A stretch of DNA of 64,000 nucleotides from positions 4,340,001 to 4,404,000 of the forward strand of contig CP065001.1 of NCBI GenBank assembly GCA_016700155.1, given 5' to 3'. Within the stretch, counting starts at the first letter, position 1. The number at the start of each line of letters is the position of its first letter. This document shows, in pieces, positions 27,025 through 34,593 of the stretch. The stretch is from Ignavibacteriales bacterium. GTDB lineage: Bacteria > Bacteroidota > Ignavibacteria > Ignavibacteriales > Ignavibacteriaceae. Position numbers and translations under genes: made by a program. The notes under the pieces were generated by a model. That model made no database searches, was not told the DNA's origin, and was given only the letters and a program-made list of their open reading frames with translations.

Positions 27025-27735
27025 ATGAACCAAAAGCGGCTTTCTTCAAAAGAAATTTTAAACAAAGCGTTTACTAAAGAGAATCTTTTTAAGCCACCGG
27101 TGTTGTCTTTGATAATTTCAAATCTACTTATAGCCGTATATGCCATAGTTGATAACCTGTCTGTTATGGATGTGCTTTGGGTGTACTGGATTCAGAGTGT
27201 AATAATCGGGGTGTTTAATTTTTTTAAAATGATGAGTCTTAAAGAATTTTCAACTGAAGGGTTTAAACAGAACGATAAAGAAATGCTGCCAACCAGAGCC
27301 ACAAAGATTTCCACTTCTATTTTCTTTTTGATTCACTACGGGATTTTCCATGTTGTCTATGCTGTTTTTCTAACGGGATTCTCTTATATGAGTTACACAG
27401 ATTCAAAAGGGTTAGACTGGATTTATCTTGTGGTTTCATCGGCAATGTTTGTTGTGAGTTACATTTTTGAATTTATCAAAGAAAAAGAGAAAGAATCATC
27501 GAATAGTGAACTGCCAAACATCGGGACGATTATGTTCGCGCCGTATGTTAGAATAATTCCAATGCATCTTATTATTATCTTTGGCGGATTTGCCGGAATG
27601 ATCGGAACCGTTTTTTCCGTAAGAGGAGATCTTGCATTGCTTGCAATGTTCATCATACTTAAAGCAGGTGTTGATGTTATCAGTCATTCAATTAGTATTG
27701 ACGACCTAAAGACCGGCGCAGGGGTAAGTGCTTAG
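27025..27735 (+). CDS. DUF6498-like integral membrane protein
   Basis: 236-residue membrane protein with about six hydrophobic segments (for example about residues 26-45, 49-67, 90-115, 123-145, 170-195, 200-220). The text VLWVYWIQSVIIGVFNFFKMM and the later HYGIFHVVYAVFL resemble the DUF6498 family, whose function is unknown. It is divergent from the efflux operon across the 22-bp palindrome, which may mean shared regulation. Confidence 0.68.
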   Translation: MNQKRLSSKEILNKAFTKENLFKPPVLSLIISNLLIAVYAIVDNLSVMDVLWVYWIQSVIIGVFNFFKMMSLKEFSTEGFKQNDKEMLPTRATKISTSIFFLIHYGIFHVVYAVFLTGFSYMSYTDSKGLDWIYLVVSSAMFVVSYIFEFIKEKEKESSNSELPNIGTIMFAPYVRIIPMHLIIIFGGFAGMIGTVFSVRGDLALLAMFIILKAGVDVISHSISIDDLKTGAGVSA

Positions 27736-27752
27736 CTATATAAAATTCTTTC

Positions 27753-27783
27753 ACAGACTAACACGGAGTACCACAGAGTGAAC
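27753..27783. repeat. ACACGGAG/CACAGAG-type dispersed repeat
   Basis: CACAGACTAACACGGAG followed by TACCACAGAGTG resembles the low-complexity dispersed repeats found in many Bacteroidota-like genomes. It lies in the gap before the SPFH operon promoter. Confidence 0.4.
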
Positions 27784-27908
27784 TAAAGTCAAGCTTCTGA
27801 TTCATCATATCGAAGTATCCAACTATTAAATTCCATCCTGTAATTCAAAACTAAAACCAACCCATTTTTTCCACTCATCACAAAAAAGTGCGTTTTCAAA
27901 GATTTTTC

Positions 27909-27949
27909 TTGACATATTGATAGCAATATGATATCATTACGATAGCAAA
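27909..27949 (+). promoter_or_regulatory. SPFH operon promoter with three 11-bp-spaced direct repeats
   Basis: TTGACA (27909-27914), a 17-nt spacer and TATCAT (27932-27937) form a good sigma-70-type promoter. Overlaid on it are three direct repeats GATAGCAAT, GATATCATT and GATAGCAAA beginning at 27919, 27930 and 27941, exactly 11 bp apart and so on one helix face. The middle unit contains the palindrome TGATATCA. The operon encodes a small ribbon-helix-helix protein (29393-29575), the obvious candidate to bind here. Confidence 0.7.
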
Positions 27950-27966
27950 TTTAGAAAGGTTATAAA

Positions 27967-28842
27967 ATGGAAAAGATAGTCGAAAAACACGCCGGCAAGA
28001 TCAATGGATTTGTCATCCTCTTCCTTCTTTTTGTAATACTTGCTTTCGAGGTGATGCTTGTAATCACTATGGCGAGAGATGAAAATCCCGCATTGCTCGG
28101 AATATTCTTCCCTGTACTTATCGTCTTAATTATTATGTTGAGCGGCTTTGCGGTTGTGCAGCCGAATGATTCACGTGTTCTAATCCTGTTTGGAAAATAT
28201 ACTGGAACAATTCGTCAATCAGGATACTGGTGGGTTAATCCATTTACTGTTAAGAAAAAAGTATCACTAAGAATCAGAAACTTTAACAGCCAGAAAATTA
28301 AAGTTAATGATCTTCACGGAAACCCTATTGAAATCGGTGCCGTGGTTGTATGGCGTGTTACTGATTCAGCCAAAGCTGTTTTTGATGTAGAGAACTATGA
28401 ACAGTTTGTTGACATTCAAAGTGAAACCGCGATAAGAACGCTTGCCTCTGAATATCCTTATGATGTTGATGAAGAAGACAAACCTTCATTAAGAGGAACA
28501 CCCCAGGAAATTGCGGACAGTTTAAAGAATACACTTCAAACAAGACTCGAAGTTGCCGGAGTTGAAATTGTTGAGGCAAGAATTTCTCACCTTGCTTATG
28601 CACAGGAAATTGCTCAGGCAATGTTGAGAAGACAGCAGGCACAGGCAATAATCGCCGCTAGAACAAAGATTGTTGAAGGCGCTGTGGGTATGGTTCAAAT
28701 GGCGCTTACAGCTTTAAGCGAACAGAACATTGTTAATCTTGATGAAGATAAAAAAGCAACAATGGTAAATAATCTTATGGTCGCACTTGTATCTGAATCG
28801 GAAGCACAACCTGTAATCAACACCGGAACTTTATATCAATAA
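27967..28842 (+). CDS. SPFH (stomatin/prohibitin-like) domain protein
   Basis: 291-residue membrane scaffold protein. Two adjoining N-terminal TM segments (about residues 13-35 and 41-62) precede the SPFH/band-7 core: VQPNDSRVLILFGKYTGTIRQSGYWWVNPF, SLRIRNFNSQKIKVNDLHGNPIEIGAVVVWRV, then TLQTRLEVAGVEIVEARISHLAYAQEIAQAMLRRQQAQAIIAAR, the helical tail motif of the family. First gene of a three-gene operon with a 169-residue unknown protein and a ribbon-helix-helix protein. SPFH proteins organise membrane microdomains; the client here is unknown. Confidence 0.92.
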   Translation: MEKIVEKHAGKINGFVILFLLFVILAFEVMLVITMARDENPALLGIFFPVLIVLIIMLSGFAVVQPNDSRVLILFGKYTGTIRQSGYWWVNPFTVKKKVSLRIRNFNSQKIKVNDLHGNPIEIGAVVVWRVTDSAKAVFDVENYEQFVDIQSETAIRTLASEYPYDVDEEDKPSLRGTPQEIADSLKNTLQTRLEVAGVEIVEARISHLAYAQEIAQAMLRRQQAQAIIAARTKIVEGAVGMVQMALTALSEQNIVNLDEDKKATMVNNLMVALVSESEAQPVINTGTLYQ

Positions 28843-28857
28843 TTAAAAGTAATAGAC

Positions 28858-29367
28858 ATGAAAAGTATTTCAATGTTACCCGGTAATGATCTTACACTTA
28901 TACAGCCGTCAGTGTTTAAAAGAATTTATAATCTTAAAAACACTGATGGTATAATCGGAATTATGGATTATCCAAGATTTTTCAGCACCGATACAGTTGT
29001 TGAGATATCAGGTGAGAAATATGAAATCAAACAACCAAGTATCTGGAGATCTGAAATACAGGTACTTCGTTATGGACAATCATATCCACTGGCAAAGTAT
29101 GAGTCGAATTTCTGGCGCACAAAAGGAGTATTAACTTTGCCGCGAGGTGAAAAGCTAAACTTCAAATATGGAATGTTTAAAAGAGCATGTGAAATAACCA
29201 CTTCATCCGGCGAACTACTTATTATGTTTAAAAATACTTTTGCTTTCAAGGATAAGAATATTGTCGAGATTCATAAAGCCTCTCCGGTGCTTGATGAAAA
29301 TCCCTGGATAATTTTTTTAGGCTGGTATATAATTCTACAGCACAGACGAAGTGCTGCCGCTGGTTGA
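28858..29367 (+). CDS. unknown protein in SPFH operon
   Basis: 169 residues with no signal peptide. I do not recognise the family. Alternating strands such as YEIKQPSIWRSEIQVLRYGQ, WRTKGVLTLPRGEKLNFKYGMFKRACEITTSSGELLIMFK give a beta-rich pattern reminiscent of LURP-one/tubby-like barrels, but that is only a resemblance. The C-terminus PWIIFLGWYIILQHRRSAAAG is hydrophobic and may associate with membrane. It lies 15 bp after the SPFH gene and 25 bp before the ribbon-helix-helix gene, which points to a linked role. Confidence 0.7.
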   Translation: MKSISMLPGNDLTLIQPSVFKRIYNLKNTDGIIGIMDYPRFFSTDTVVEISGEKYEIKQPSIWRSEIQVLRYGQSYPLAKYESNFWRTKGVLTLPRGEKLNFKYGMFKRACEITTSSGELLIMFKNTFAFKDKNIVEIHKASPVLDENPWIIFLGWYIILQHRRSAAAG

Positions 29368-29392
29368 AATGTATGAAAGATGAATAGTAATC

Positions 29393-29575
29393 ATGAGTGA
29401 AAAGAAAAAATTCCTTTTAAGATTAGATGAAAATATTTATGCCGCCCTTGAAAAATGGGCGGCTGATGATTTACGGAGTGTAAATGCTCAGATTGAATTT
29501 TTGTTGAAAAGACTTTTAAATGAAGCGAACAGATTAAAGAAACCGACTGACGTGGAGAATAAAGAGGAAAACTAA
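29393..29575 (+). CDS. Arc-type ribbon-helix-helix DNA-binding protein
   Basis: 60 residues: KKFLLRLDENIYAALEKWAADDLRSVNAQIEFLLKRLL is a clear ribbon-helix-helix fold (one strand, two helices; the NAQIEFLL helix 2 is typical of Arc-like proteins). The C-terminal tail is charged. It is the last gene of the SPFH operon. The three 11-bp-spaced repeats over the operon promoter (27919-27949) are the likely binding sites, which would make the operon autoregulated; that link is inference. Confidence 0.82.
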   Translation: MSEKKKFLLRLDENIYAALEKWAADDLRSVNAQIEFLLKRLLNEANRLKKPTDVENKEEN

Positions 29576-29649
29576 TCGTCTCATTTAATGGTTTGGCATT
29601 TCTCATTTCTATCTGATAAATTAACCGCAGCAAAATATCCTGTTGAACA

Positions 29650-30069
29650 ATGAACAGAACAATACTTGTCTTCATAATAATTTTATTTATAAACCAGATG
29701 TTGTGTGCGCAATCAGCAGATCAGATTATACTGACTGACAGTAGCAAAACAGAGTACCAACAGGAAAGCCCCGATCTGAATTTCCTTATTAACAAAGCAG
29801 AGTTTTTAAGATATACAACACTGCAAGGCATAACAGAGTTAAATGCCGATAACAGCAAGTTGTGGCTGCAGTCAAAAGTAACACTTGACAAAAATTTTTT
29901 TTCATTTGAGAATAATGATCAGCCATACGAAGATTTACTTTCACCATTGATGCAGCAGTATCAAAGTCAGCAAAAAATGAAACCGCTGTATTACATTCTC
30001 GGCACAGCACAAACTGCGGCGGTTGGTTATCTTGCTTACAAGCATATAAAAAAGTACGGATTCAAATAG
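29650..30069 (+). CDS. small exported protein, unknown function
   Basis: 139 residues with a signal peptide (RTILVFIIILFINQMLCAQS). The mature part is mostly helical and polar with no known motif; near the C-terminus a short hydrophobic stretch (YYILGTAQTAAVGYLAYKHIKKYG, about residues 113-136) could be a membrane helix with a basic end. It lies 74 bp after the ribbon-helix-helix gene, and there is no clear terminator between them. Confidence 0.6.
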   Translation: MNRTILVFIIILFINQMLCAQSADQIILTDSSKTEYQQESPDLNFLINKAEFLRYTTLQGITELNADNSKLWLQSKVTLDKNFFSFENNDQPYEDLLSPLMQQYQSQQKMKPLYYILGTAQTAAVGYLAYKHIKKYGFK

Positions 30070-30144
30070 AACATCCTCATTTCCGGAACTCATTTTTCAA
30101 TACAATAATTTTATTTTTTCTTTTAATCTTTATCGGAGGTTTTT

Positions 30145-30786
30145 ATGAAAATCGGTATTCTTGGTTCCGGTGTAGTCGGTCAGCAGTTGGGACTTGGTTT
30201 TATTCGCACAGGTAACGAAGTGAAAATAGGTACACGGGATACTTCAAAACTTACTGACTGGCAGAAACAAGCAGGAACAAAAGGCTCAACAGGTTCTTTT
30301 GAAGAAGCCGCTTCATTTGGTGAGTTAATTGTTCTTTGCACACTATGGGGAGGAACTAAAAACGCAATTGAAATGGCTGGGCAGCGGAATCTTTCAAATA
30401 AGATTTTAATTGATGTGACAAATCCCCTGGATTTTTCTAAAGGAGTTCCACCTTCATTTGTAGCAACTCAAGGAAATTCAGGCGGTGAGCAAATTCAGAA
30501 ATTGCTGCCGGATACAAAAGTTGTTAAAGCATTCAACATTATTAACGCATACATAATGATAAACCCCGCAATGCAGGAAGGTAAACCGGATATGTTCATT
30601 GCCGGGAATGATGTTAATGCAAAACAAAAAGTTACTGAGCTTATTTCACAGTTCGGGTGGGAAGGGATTCACGATCTCGGAGACATTTCAATGTCTTACT
30701 GGCTGGAAACTTTCGCAATGTTATGGATTCACTACGGCTTTAAGAATAATCACTGGACACACGGATTTAAGCTTCTGAAAAAATAA
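30145..30786 (+). CDS. NADP-dependent F420-reductase-like (NAD(P)-binding) protein
   Basis: 213-residue Rossmann protein opening with IGILGSGVVGQQLGLGFIRTGNEVKIGTRD, the F420_oxidored pattern (GxGxxG-like loop plus TRD for NADP phosphate). Later KILIDVTNPLDFS and VVKAFNIINAYIM fit NPDG-like reductases. Known family members reduce F420 or act on other substrates, and no F420 biosynthesis gene is visible, so the cofactor and substrate are open. A strong AGGAGG-like SD (CGGAGG at about 30134-30139) precedes the start. It ends directly against the convergent AlaX-like gene. Confidence 0.8.
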   Translation: MKIGILGSGVVGQQLGLGFIRTGNEVKIGTRDTSKLTDWQKQAGTKGSTGSFEEAASFGELIVLCTLWGGTKNAIEMAGQRNLSNKILIDVTNPLDFSKGVPPSFVATQGNSGGEQIQKLLPDTKVVKAFNIINAYIMINPAMQEGKPDMFIAGNDVNAKQKVTELISQFGWEGIHDLGDISMSYWLETFAMLWIHYGFKNNHWTHGFKLLKK

Positions 30787-31239
30787 TTATGAAGGAAGTT
30801 TAAAACGGATACGCAGTACACCTTCTTCAAAACTTGTTGAGATGATCTGGAACTTTCCTATTTCTTTTGTTGATGAGACATGTACTCCGCTGCAGGGACA
30901 TGAATCATATTCACCGATTTTTATTATCCTGATTGTGTCTCCTGCATCATCCGGAAGCTGAGTTAATTTATAATCATCAATAGCATCTGCTCTGTGTAAA
31001 AATTCTTCTGTTACTTTCAGATCTTTTTGAATTATGTCATTAACAGTTGAATTAATTTTCTGAATTTCATCTTCAGTCAGGTTACGGTCAAAGTGATAAT
31101 CACATTTGGATTTTTTCTTTTCTATATGATTACTGAATGATCTTCCCTTGTTGAACATTCTTACCATTGTCTGGTTAAGAATGTGTTCGGCAGAATGCAT
31201 ACGCGGATCATATTCTTTATTTGATTTTACTTCATCCAT
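30787..31239 (-). CDS. AlaX-type / ThrRS second-additional-domain editing protein
   Basis: 150-residue stand-alone editing domain related to the alanyl- and threonyl-tRNA synthetase editing module. The zinc-site halves are visible: HSAEHILN (HxxxH at about 16-20) and CPCSGVHV (C-x3-H). Such proteins hydrolyse mischarged Ser- or Gly-tRNA(Ala). It is shorter than AlaX-M because no N-terminal OB domain is present, so it is nearer the AlaX-S type. Its stop abuts the stop of the convergent F420-like gene. Confidence 0.82.
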   Translation of the reverse strand: MDEVKSNKEYDPRMHSAEHILNQTMVRMFNKGRSFSNHIEKKKSKCDYHFDRNLTEDEIQKINSTVNDIIQKDLKVTEEFLHRADAIDDYKLTQLPDDAGDTIRIIKIGEYDSCPCSGVHVSSTKEIGKFQIISTSFEEGVLRIRFKLPS

Positions 31240-31287
31240 AATTTTAAACTTGATGTAATTATAATTTATATAAATCGTTGCTCATCT

Positions 31288-31372
31288 GTCATTTCGACCC
31301 GCCCCAGGCGGGGAGAAATCTCCTTTACCCTCACGGATTAGATTTCTCACTCGAAGACTCGTTCGAAATGAC
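31288..31372. repeat. 85-bp compound palindromic element with 10-bp terminal inverted repeats
   Basis: Ends are GTCATTTCGA and TCGAAATGAC, exact reverse complements. Inside, a GCCCC-AGGC-GGGG-like hairpin (CCCGCCCCAGGCGGGGA), GAGAAATC and GATTTCTC form further pairings. It is intergenic between the AlaX-like gene and the nitroreductase. Confidence 0.7.
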
Positions 31373-31389
31373 TTATCCGTTTTAAGTAA

Positions 31390-31905
31390 TCACCATTTGT
31401 TATAGTGAATTTTTTCTTTTTTGAACCTGTCTTCAGTATTAACAACTTCATCAGGATATCCCAATGAAATCAATGCAACCGGAACAATTGCCTCGGGAAG
31501 AGTGAATTGCTCTTTAACATTTTTTACAACTTCGTTCATACCGTGAATTGCTATCCAGCATGCACCTAATCCGGCATCGTGTGCAGCAAGTAAAATATTT
31601 TGTATAGATGCAGAACAATTCTGAATCATCCAGCTTTCATTTTTTTCTACAGAAGCATCACCGCAAACAATTATAGCTTTGTCAGACTGTCTCAACAATT
31701 CAGCGTGCGCAATTGATTTTATTGTCTGCACAAGAATTTCTTTTGAATCAATGACAATAAAGTGCCATGCCTGCAGGTTCATTGCTGAAGGCGCGTACAT
31801 TGCGGTTTTCAAAATTGAATCAAGAGTTTCATCGGAGATACTTTGATTTTTATATTTTCTTATGCTTCTTCTGTTAATTACAACATCTTTGAAATCCATA
31901 TTCAC
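31390..31905 (-). CDS. nitroreductase family protein
   Basis: 171-residue FMN-dependent oxidoreductase of the compact nitroreductase type. Seen: RRSIRKYKNQSISDETLDSILKTAMYAPSAMNLQAWHFIVI (RRSIRxF and the SAxNxQxWxF FMN loop), the central NILLAAHDAGLGACWIAI helix, and VPVALISLGYPDE at the end. Substrate cannot be assigned. It is a single gene on the minus strand, divergent from the DUF2807 gene. Confidence 0.9.
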   Translation of the reverse strand: MNMDFKDVVINRRSIRKYKNQSISDETLDSILKTAMYAPSAMNLQAWHFIVIDSKEILVQTIKSIAHAELLRQSDKAIIVCGDASVEKNESWMIQNCSASIQNILLAAHDAGLGACWIAIHGMNEVVKNVKEQFTLPEAIVPVALISLGYPDEVVNTEDRFKKEKIHYNKW

Positions 31906-32044
31906 CCCTATCTGTTAAAAATATACTTACAAATATAACACTTGCTGAAATTTGTTCAGGCAAATGAAACTCAAAATTATTCCGGTTAAGCAGTAACCTT
32001 TTCACTATTGATGTGGTCTAACCTAAAAAATCATGGAGGATAAT

Positions 32045-32749
32045 ATGTTCAAACGAAAATTACTTTTTGCAATTCTTGTTTTGCTTGCTGCCATTGTTTC
32101 AACTACTAAGATGATGGGGCAGGATGTTGTCAGGACTTATGACAATAAAGATTTCCAAAATGTATCTATAAGTCATGCTATCAATTGTCAGGTTACTCAG
32201 TCTGATAAATATTCTATCGAAATAAAAGCTGACGAAAGAGATTTCAAATATCTGAAAGTCGATCAAAAAGGCAGTATGGTAAAGATCTACATCGACAAAA
32301 ATAATTACGATGCGTACGGCGAAATTAAAGTTAAGATAACAATGCCTGAGTTAACGGGACTTAATTGCAGCGGTGCTTCAAAGTGTAAACTAAGCATGAA
32401 TGTCCCCGGTAAAGAATTTGAAGCGAATCTTTCCGGCAGTTCATACATCGAAGGAAGTTTAACAAGTGGTGATATTGAAATAAAACTTTCGGGAAGCAGT
32501 AAAGTAAATCTTAACGGCAAAGGTAATGATCTTGATTTGCAGTCATCAGGAAGCAGCAGTACGAAGATGAAAAATTTTTCTGTGAATAATGCTGATGTTC
32601 AGATGTCCGGTTCATCATCTGCCGAATTAAACTTAAACGGAAAACTAAATACGCAGCAAAGCGGAAGTTCAAAAATAGTTTATTATGGGAATGTTGATCT
32701 TGGCGAAACAAGATTCAGCGGTTCATCGGGAATAAGTAAAGGTGAATAA
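32045..32749 (+). CDS. head-GIN (DUF2807) domain exported protein
   Basis: Signal peptide then a right-handed beta-helix-like DUF2807 domain: repeated GSS/SGSS steps (LSGSSYIEGSLTSGDIEIKLSGSSKVNLNG, MSGSSSAELNLNGKL, QQSGSSKIVYYGNV) ending in FSGSSGISK. The true start is the ATG at 32045, because GGAGG (32035-32039) precedes it; the ATG at 32033 overlaps that ribosome-binding site. Envelope protein of undefined role, common in Bacteroidota. Confidence 0.88.
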   Translation: MFKRKLLFAILVLLAAIVSTTKMMGQDVVRTYDNKDFQNVSISHAINCQVTQSDKYSIEIKADERDFKYLKVDQKGSMVKIYIDKNNYDAYGEIKVKITMPELTGLNCSGASKCKLSMNVPGKEFEANLSGSSYIEGSLTSGDIEIKLSGSSKVNLNGKGNDLDLQSSGSSSTKMKNFSVNNADVQMSGSSSAELNLNGKLNTQQSGSSKIVYYGNVDLGETRFSGSSGISKGE

Positions 32750-32750
32750 C

Positions 32751-33941
32751 TCACCATTCAATTCCAATGCCCGGCGCCCATATTGTTGTTATACCAAATA
32801 AAATTCTCCCGTTCTTTTGGCTTACAAGCCAGAGTCCGGGAGAGAAATTTCCGATCTTTAATAACCCCGGATAAATATTCAGATTAACTGTATAATCAGT
32901 TAGCCCGCTTATATGTAGTGATGTTAAAAGTGAGTTATCGACATCATAGAAGATTCCTGCATTCCATGTCATTGAAATACTTTTTTTATGCGTTGATTCA
33001 TTTACATCAACTAATTCTTTTGCCCGAAGTCCCGCGCCTATTGAAACAGATGAACTATCATCGAACTTATAGGAAAGTCCTGTCAACCCATTCATTCCGA
33101 AATAATAAAAGAAAGACCAATCGTCGAGAAAAGGAAGTTTCCACTTGATTGAAAAATACTGACCGTTATTGTGAAGTGAGTTATCATTCAAAACCAGAGA
33201 GGGTTGAAGCGACCAATCGCTTAGATTTAAATCTTCACTAAAAAATCTGTTAACATTATCAAAGCTGAAGAGTATAATTCCGCCAATATCAAAAAAATAA
33301 ATGTCAGCAATTATATCTGCATTATCACCTGAGTAAGATCCGTTTTCAATCACTTCATTTAAAATGTGATATGCGCTTAAAGTTATAATCGAAAACAAAA
33401 CCGGTTTAGGGAAATTATGTCGTTTATACCACTCTCTTGTTGCAGTGTAAGTCATTCCACCGCCCACTAAATGGAGCTGATAGTTGGGCCACCATTGCGC
33501 GCCTTTCTTTGTCAATTCAATTGGGAGTAATTCAGTTCTGATGAAATCGTTTGTACCCGTTCTTTTAATTACACCGAACGGGTTAGCCATATTCCGGAAA
33601 ACATTTTTTAATCCTGCGTTGTAATCGAACTTAAATATTTGTCTGTTATGCCCTTGAAGTTGTATAATATCATAACTCCCGTTAAGCAGAACATAGATGG
33701 GGTTGTACATAGATTCGCTTCCGAAATTTTTCCCTTTATAAAAATAATTTTGTTGGGAAAAAGTACTTACAGAAGTAACGGTGAGTATCAGAAAAATCAA
33801 AAAAATTCTGATGGTAGCCGGAAGTAGAAAAGATCGTTTAATAAGTAATTCAATAATATTTATTTGAGCGCTTTTAATTCCGTTCAAACAAAGATGAAAG
33901 ATCCAGCGTGGTTGTTTTTCTTTTTCCTGCCAGTGAAACAT
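32751..33941 (-). CDS. predicted outer-membrane/periplasmic protein, unknown
   Basis: No family recognised. The annotated frame is 396 residues, but the first about 30 lie in sequence shared with the end of the upstream gene (68-bp overlap); the real start is probably after that stop, close to the signal-peptide-like RSFLLPATIRIFLIFLILTVTSVSTFSQ, with a non-ATG initiator or coupled re-initiation. The middle has LHLVGGGMTYTATREWYKRHNFPKPVLFSI, and the second half is a run of amphipathic strands ending in an aromatic residue (IGIEW), as in outer-membrane barrels. Confidence 0.6.
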   Translation of the reverse strand: MFHWQEKEKQPRWIFHLCLNGIKSAQINIIELLIKRSFLLPATIRIFLIFLILTVTSVSTFSQQNYFYKGKNFGSESMYNPIYVLLNGSYDIIQLQGHNRQIFKFDYNAGLKNVFRNMANPFGVIKRTGTNDFIRTELLPIELTKKGAQWWPNYQLHLVGGGMTYTATREWYKRHNFPKPVLFSIITLSAYHILNEVIENGSYSGDNADIIADIYFFDIGGIILFSFDNVNRFFSEDLNLSDWSLQPSLVLNDNSLHNNGQYFSIKWKLPFLDDWSFFYYFGMNGLTGLSYKFDDSSSVSIGAGLRAKELVDVNESTHKKSISMTWNAGIFYDVDNSLLTSLHISGLTDYTVNLNIYPGLLKIGNFSPGLWLVSQKNGRILFGITTIWAPGIGIEW

Positions 33942-34335
33942 AAGTTAAGGCAAGAGATTCTTTGCCTGCACCGAGGACTGTACTGATTAGTCCGAGTGCT
34001 TTGCCTAATTCAGAAGGATCAACGTCACTGATTATTTTTTTCCAGATCGTCTCTTCAAGTGAATTAAAAGCTTTGTGCACTTCGTGAAGATCAAATCCTG
34101 CCTCAAATCTTTCCCGCGCAATTTTTTCTGAATATTCGGTTATCTCAAATAAGTTTTCAGTTAATACACATCTGCATGTAAGTTCAAAAAGTTTTTCAAG
34201 GCGTTTTCTATTCTGCTCTTCACCTGACTGTGAGTAGGATTTTAGATGTGCTCGTTGAAGGTTTCCGAAGGATTCGTTTATTATTTCAGATCTGTTTTTT
34301 TCTAAAAATGATGAAAGCTGCATACAGTACCCCAT
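33874..34335 (-). CDS. RsbRD-like N-terminal domain protein
   Basis: 153 residues, all alpha, resembling the globin-like RsbRD/RsbR N-terminal sensory domain (FLEKNRSEIINESFGNLQRAH, then ERFEAGFDLHEVHKAFNSLEETIWKKI). In stressosome-type systems this domain is fused to STAS; here no STAS domain follows and the protein stands alone. It could be a free sensory module. The downstream gene frame overlaps its 3' end. Upstream, a 258-bp gap holds only a degenerate hairpin near 34519-34559. Confidence 0.68.
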   Translation of the reverse strand: MGYCMQLSSFLEKNRSEIINESFGNLQRAHLKSYSQSGEEQNRKRLEKLFELTCRCVLTENLFEITEYSEKIARERFEAGFDLHEVHKAFNSLEETIWKKIISDVDPSELGKALGLISTVLGAGKESLALTYVSLAGKRKTTTLDLSSLFERN

Positions 34336-34593
34336 ATATCTAATTTTTTCTTACACAAAATTAAGCAAACTTTTTATGAAAAAACCTGATATTTATAAAT
34401 GTTGCTATTCAAGGTAGTTCCCATCAACCTATTGTACCGCTTATCAATTAAATCAATCACTCCTGATAAAAAAGCGCGGGACCACTAAACCAAATTAACT
34501 TTGCTTCGTCTTAATACTCAGAAACCGATTATCATTCCGGCTTTGGTTCAGGTTTTCTGCTAACACAACATTGGTTTAATAAGGAGAACATAT

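Noticed and set aside
34519..34559. CAGAAACC...GGTTTTCTG pairing upstream of the repeat lipoprotein gene
   Set aside because: Arms are imperfect and the loop long; not enough for a riboswitch or operator call.
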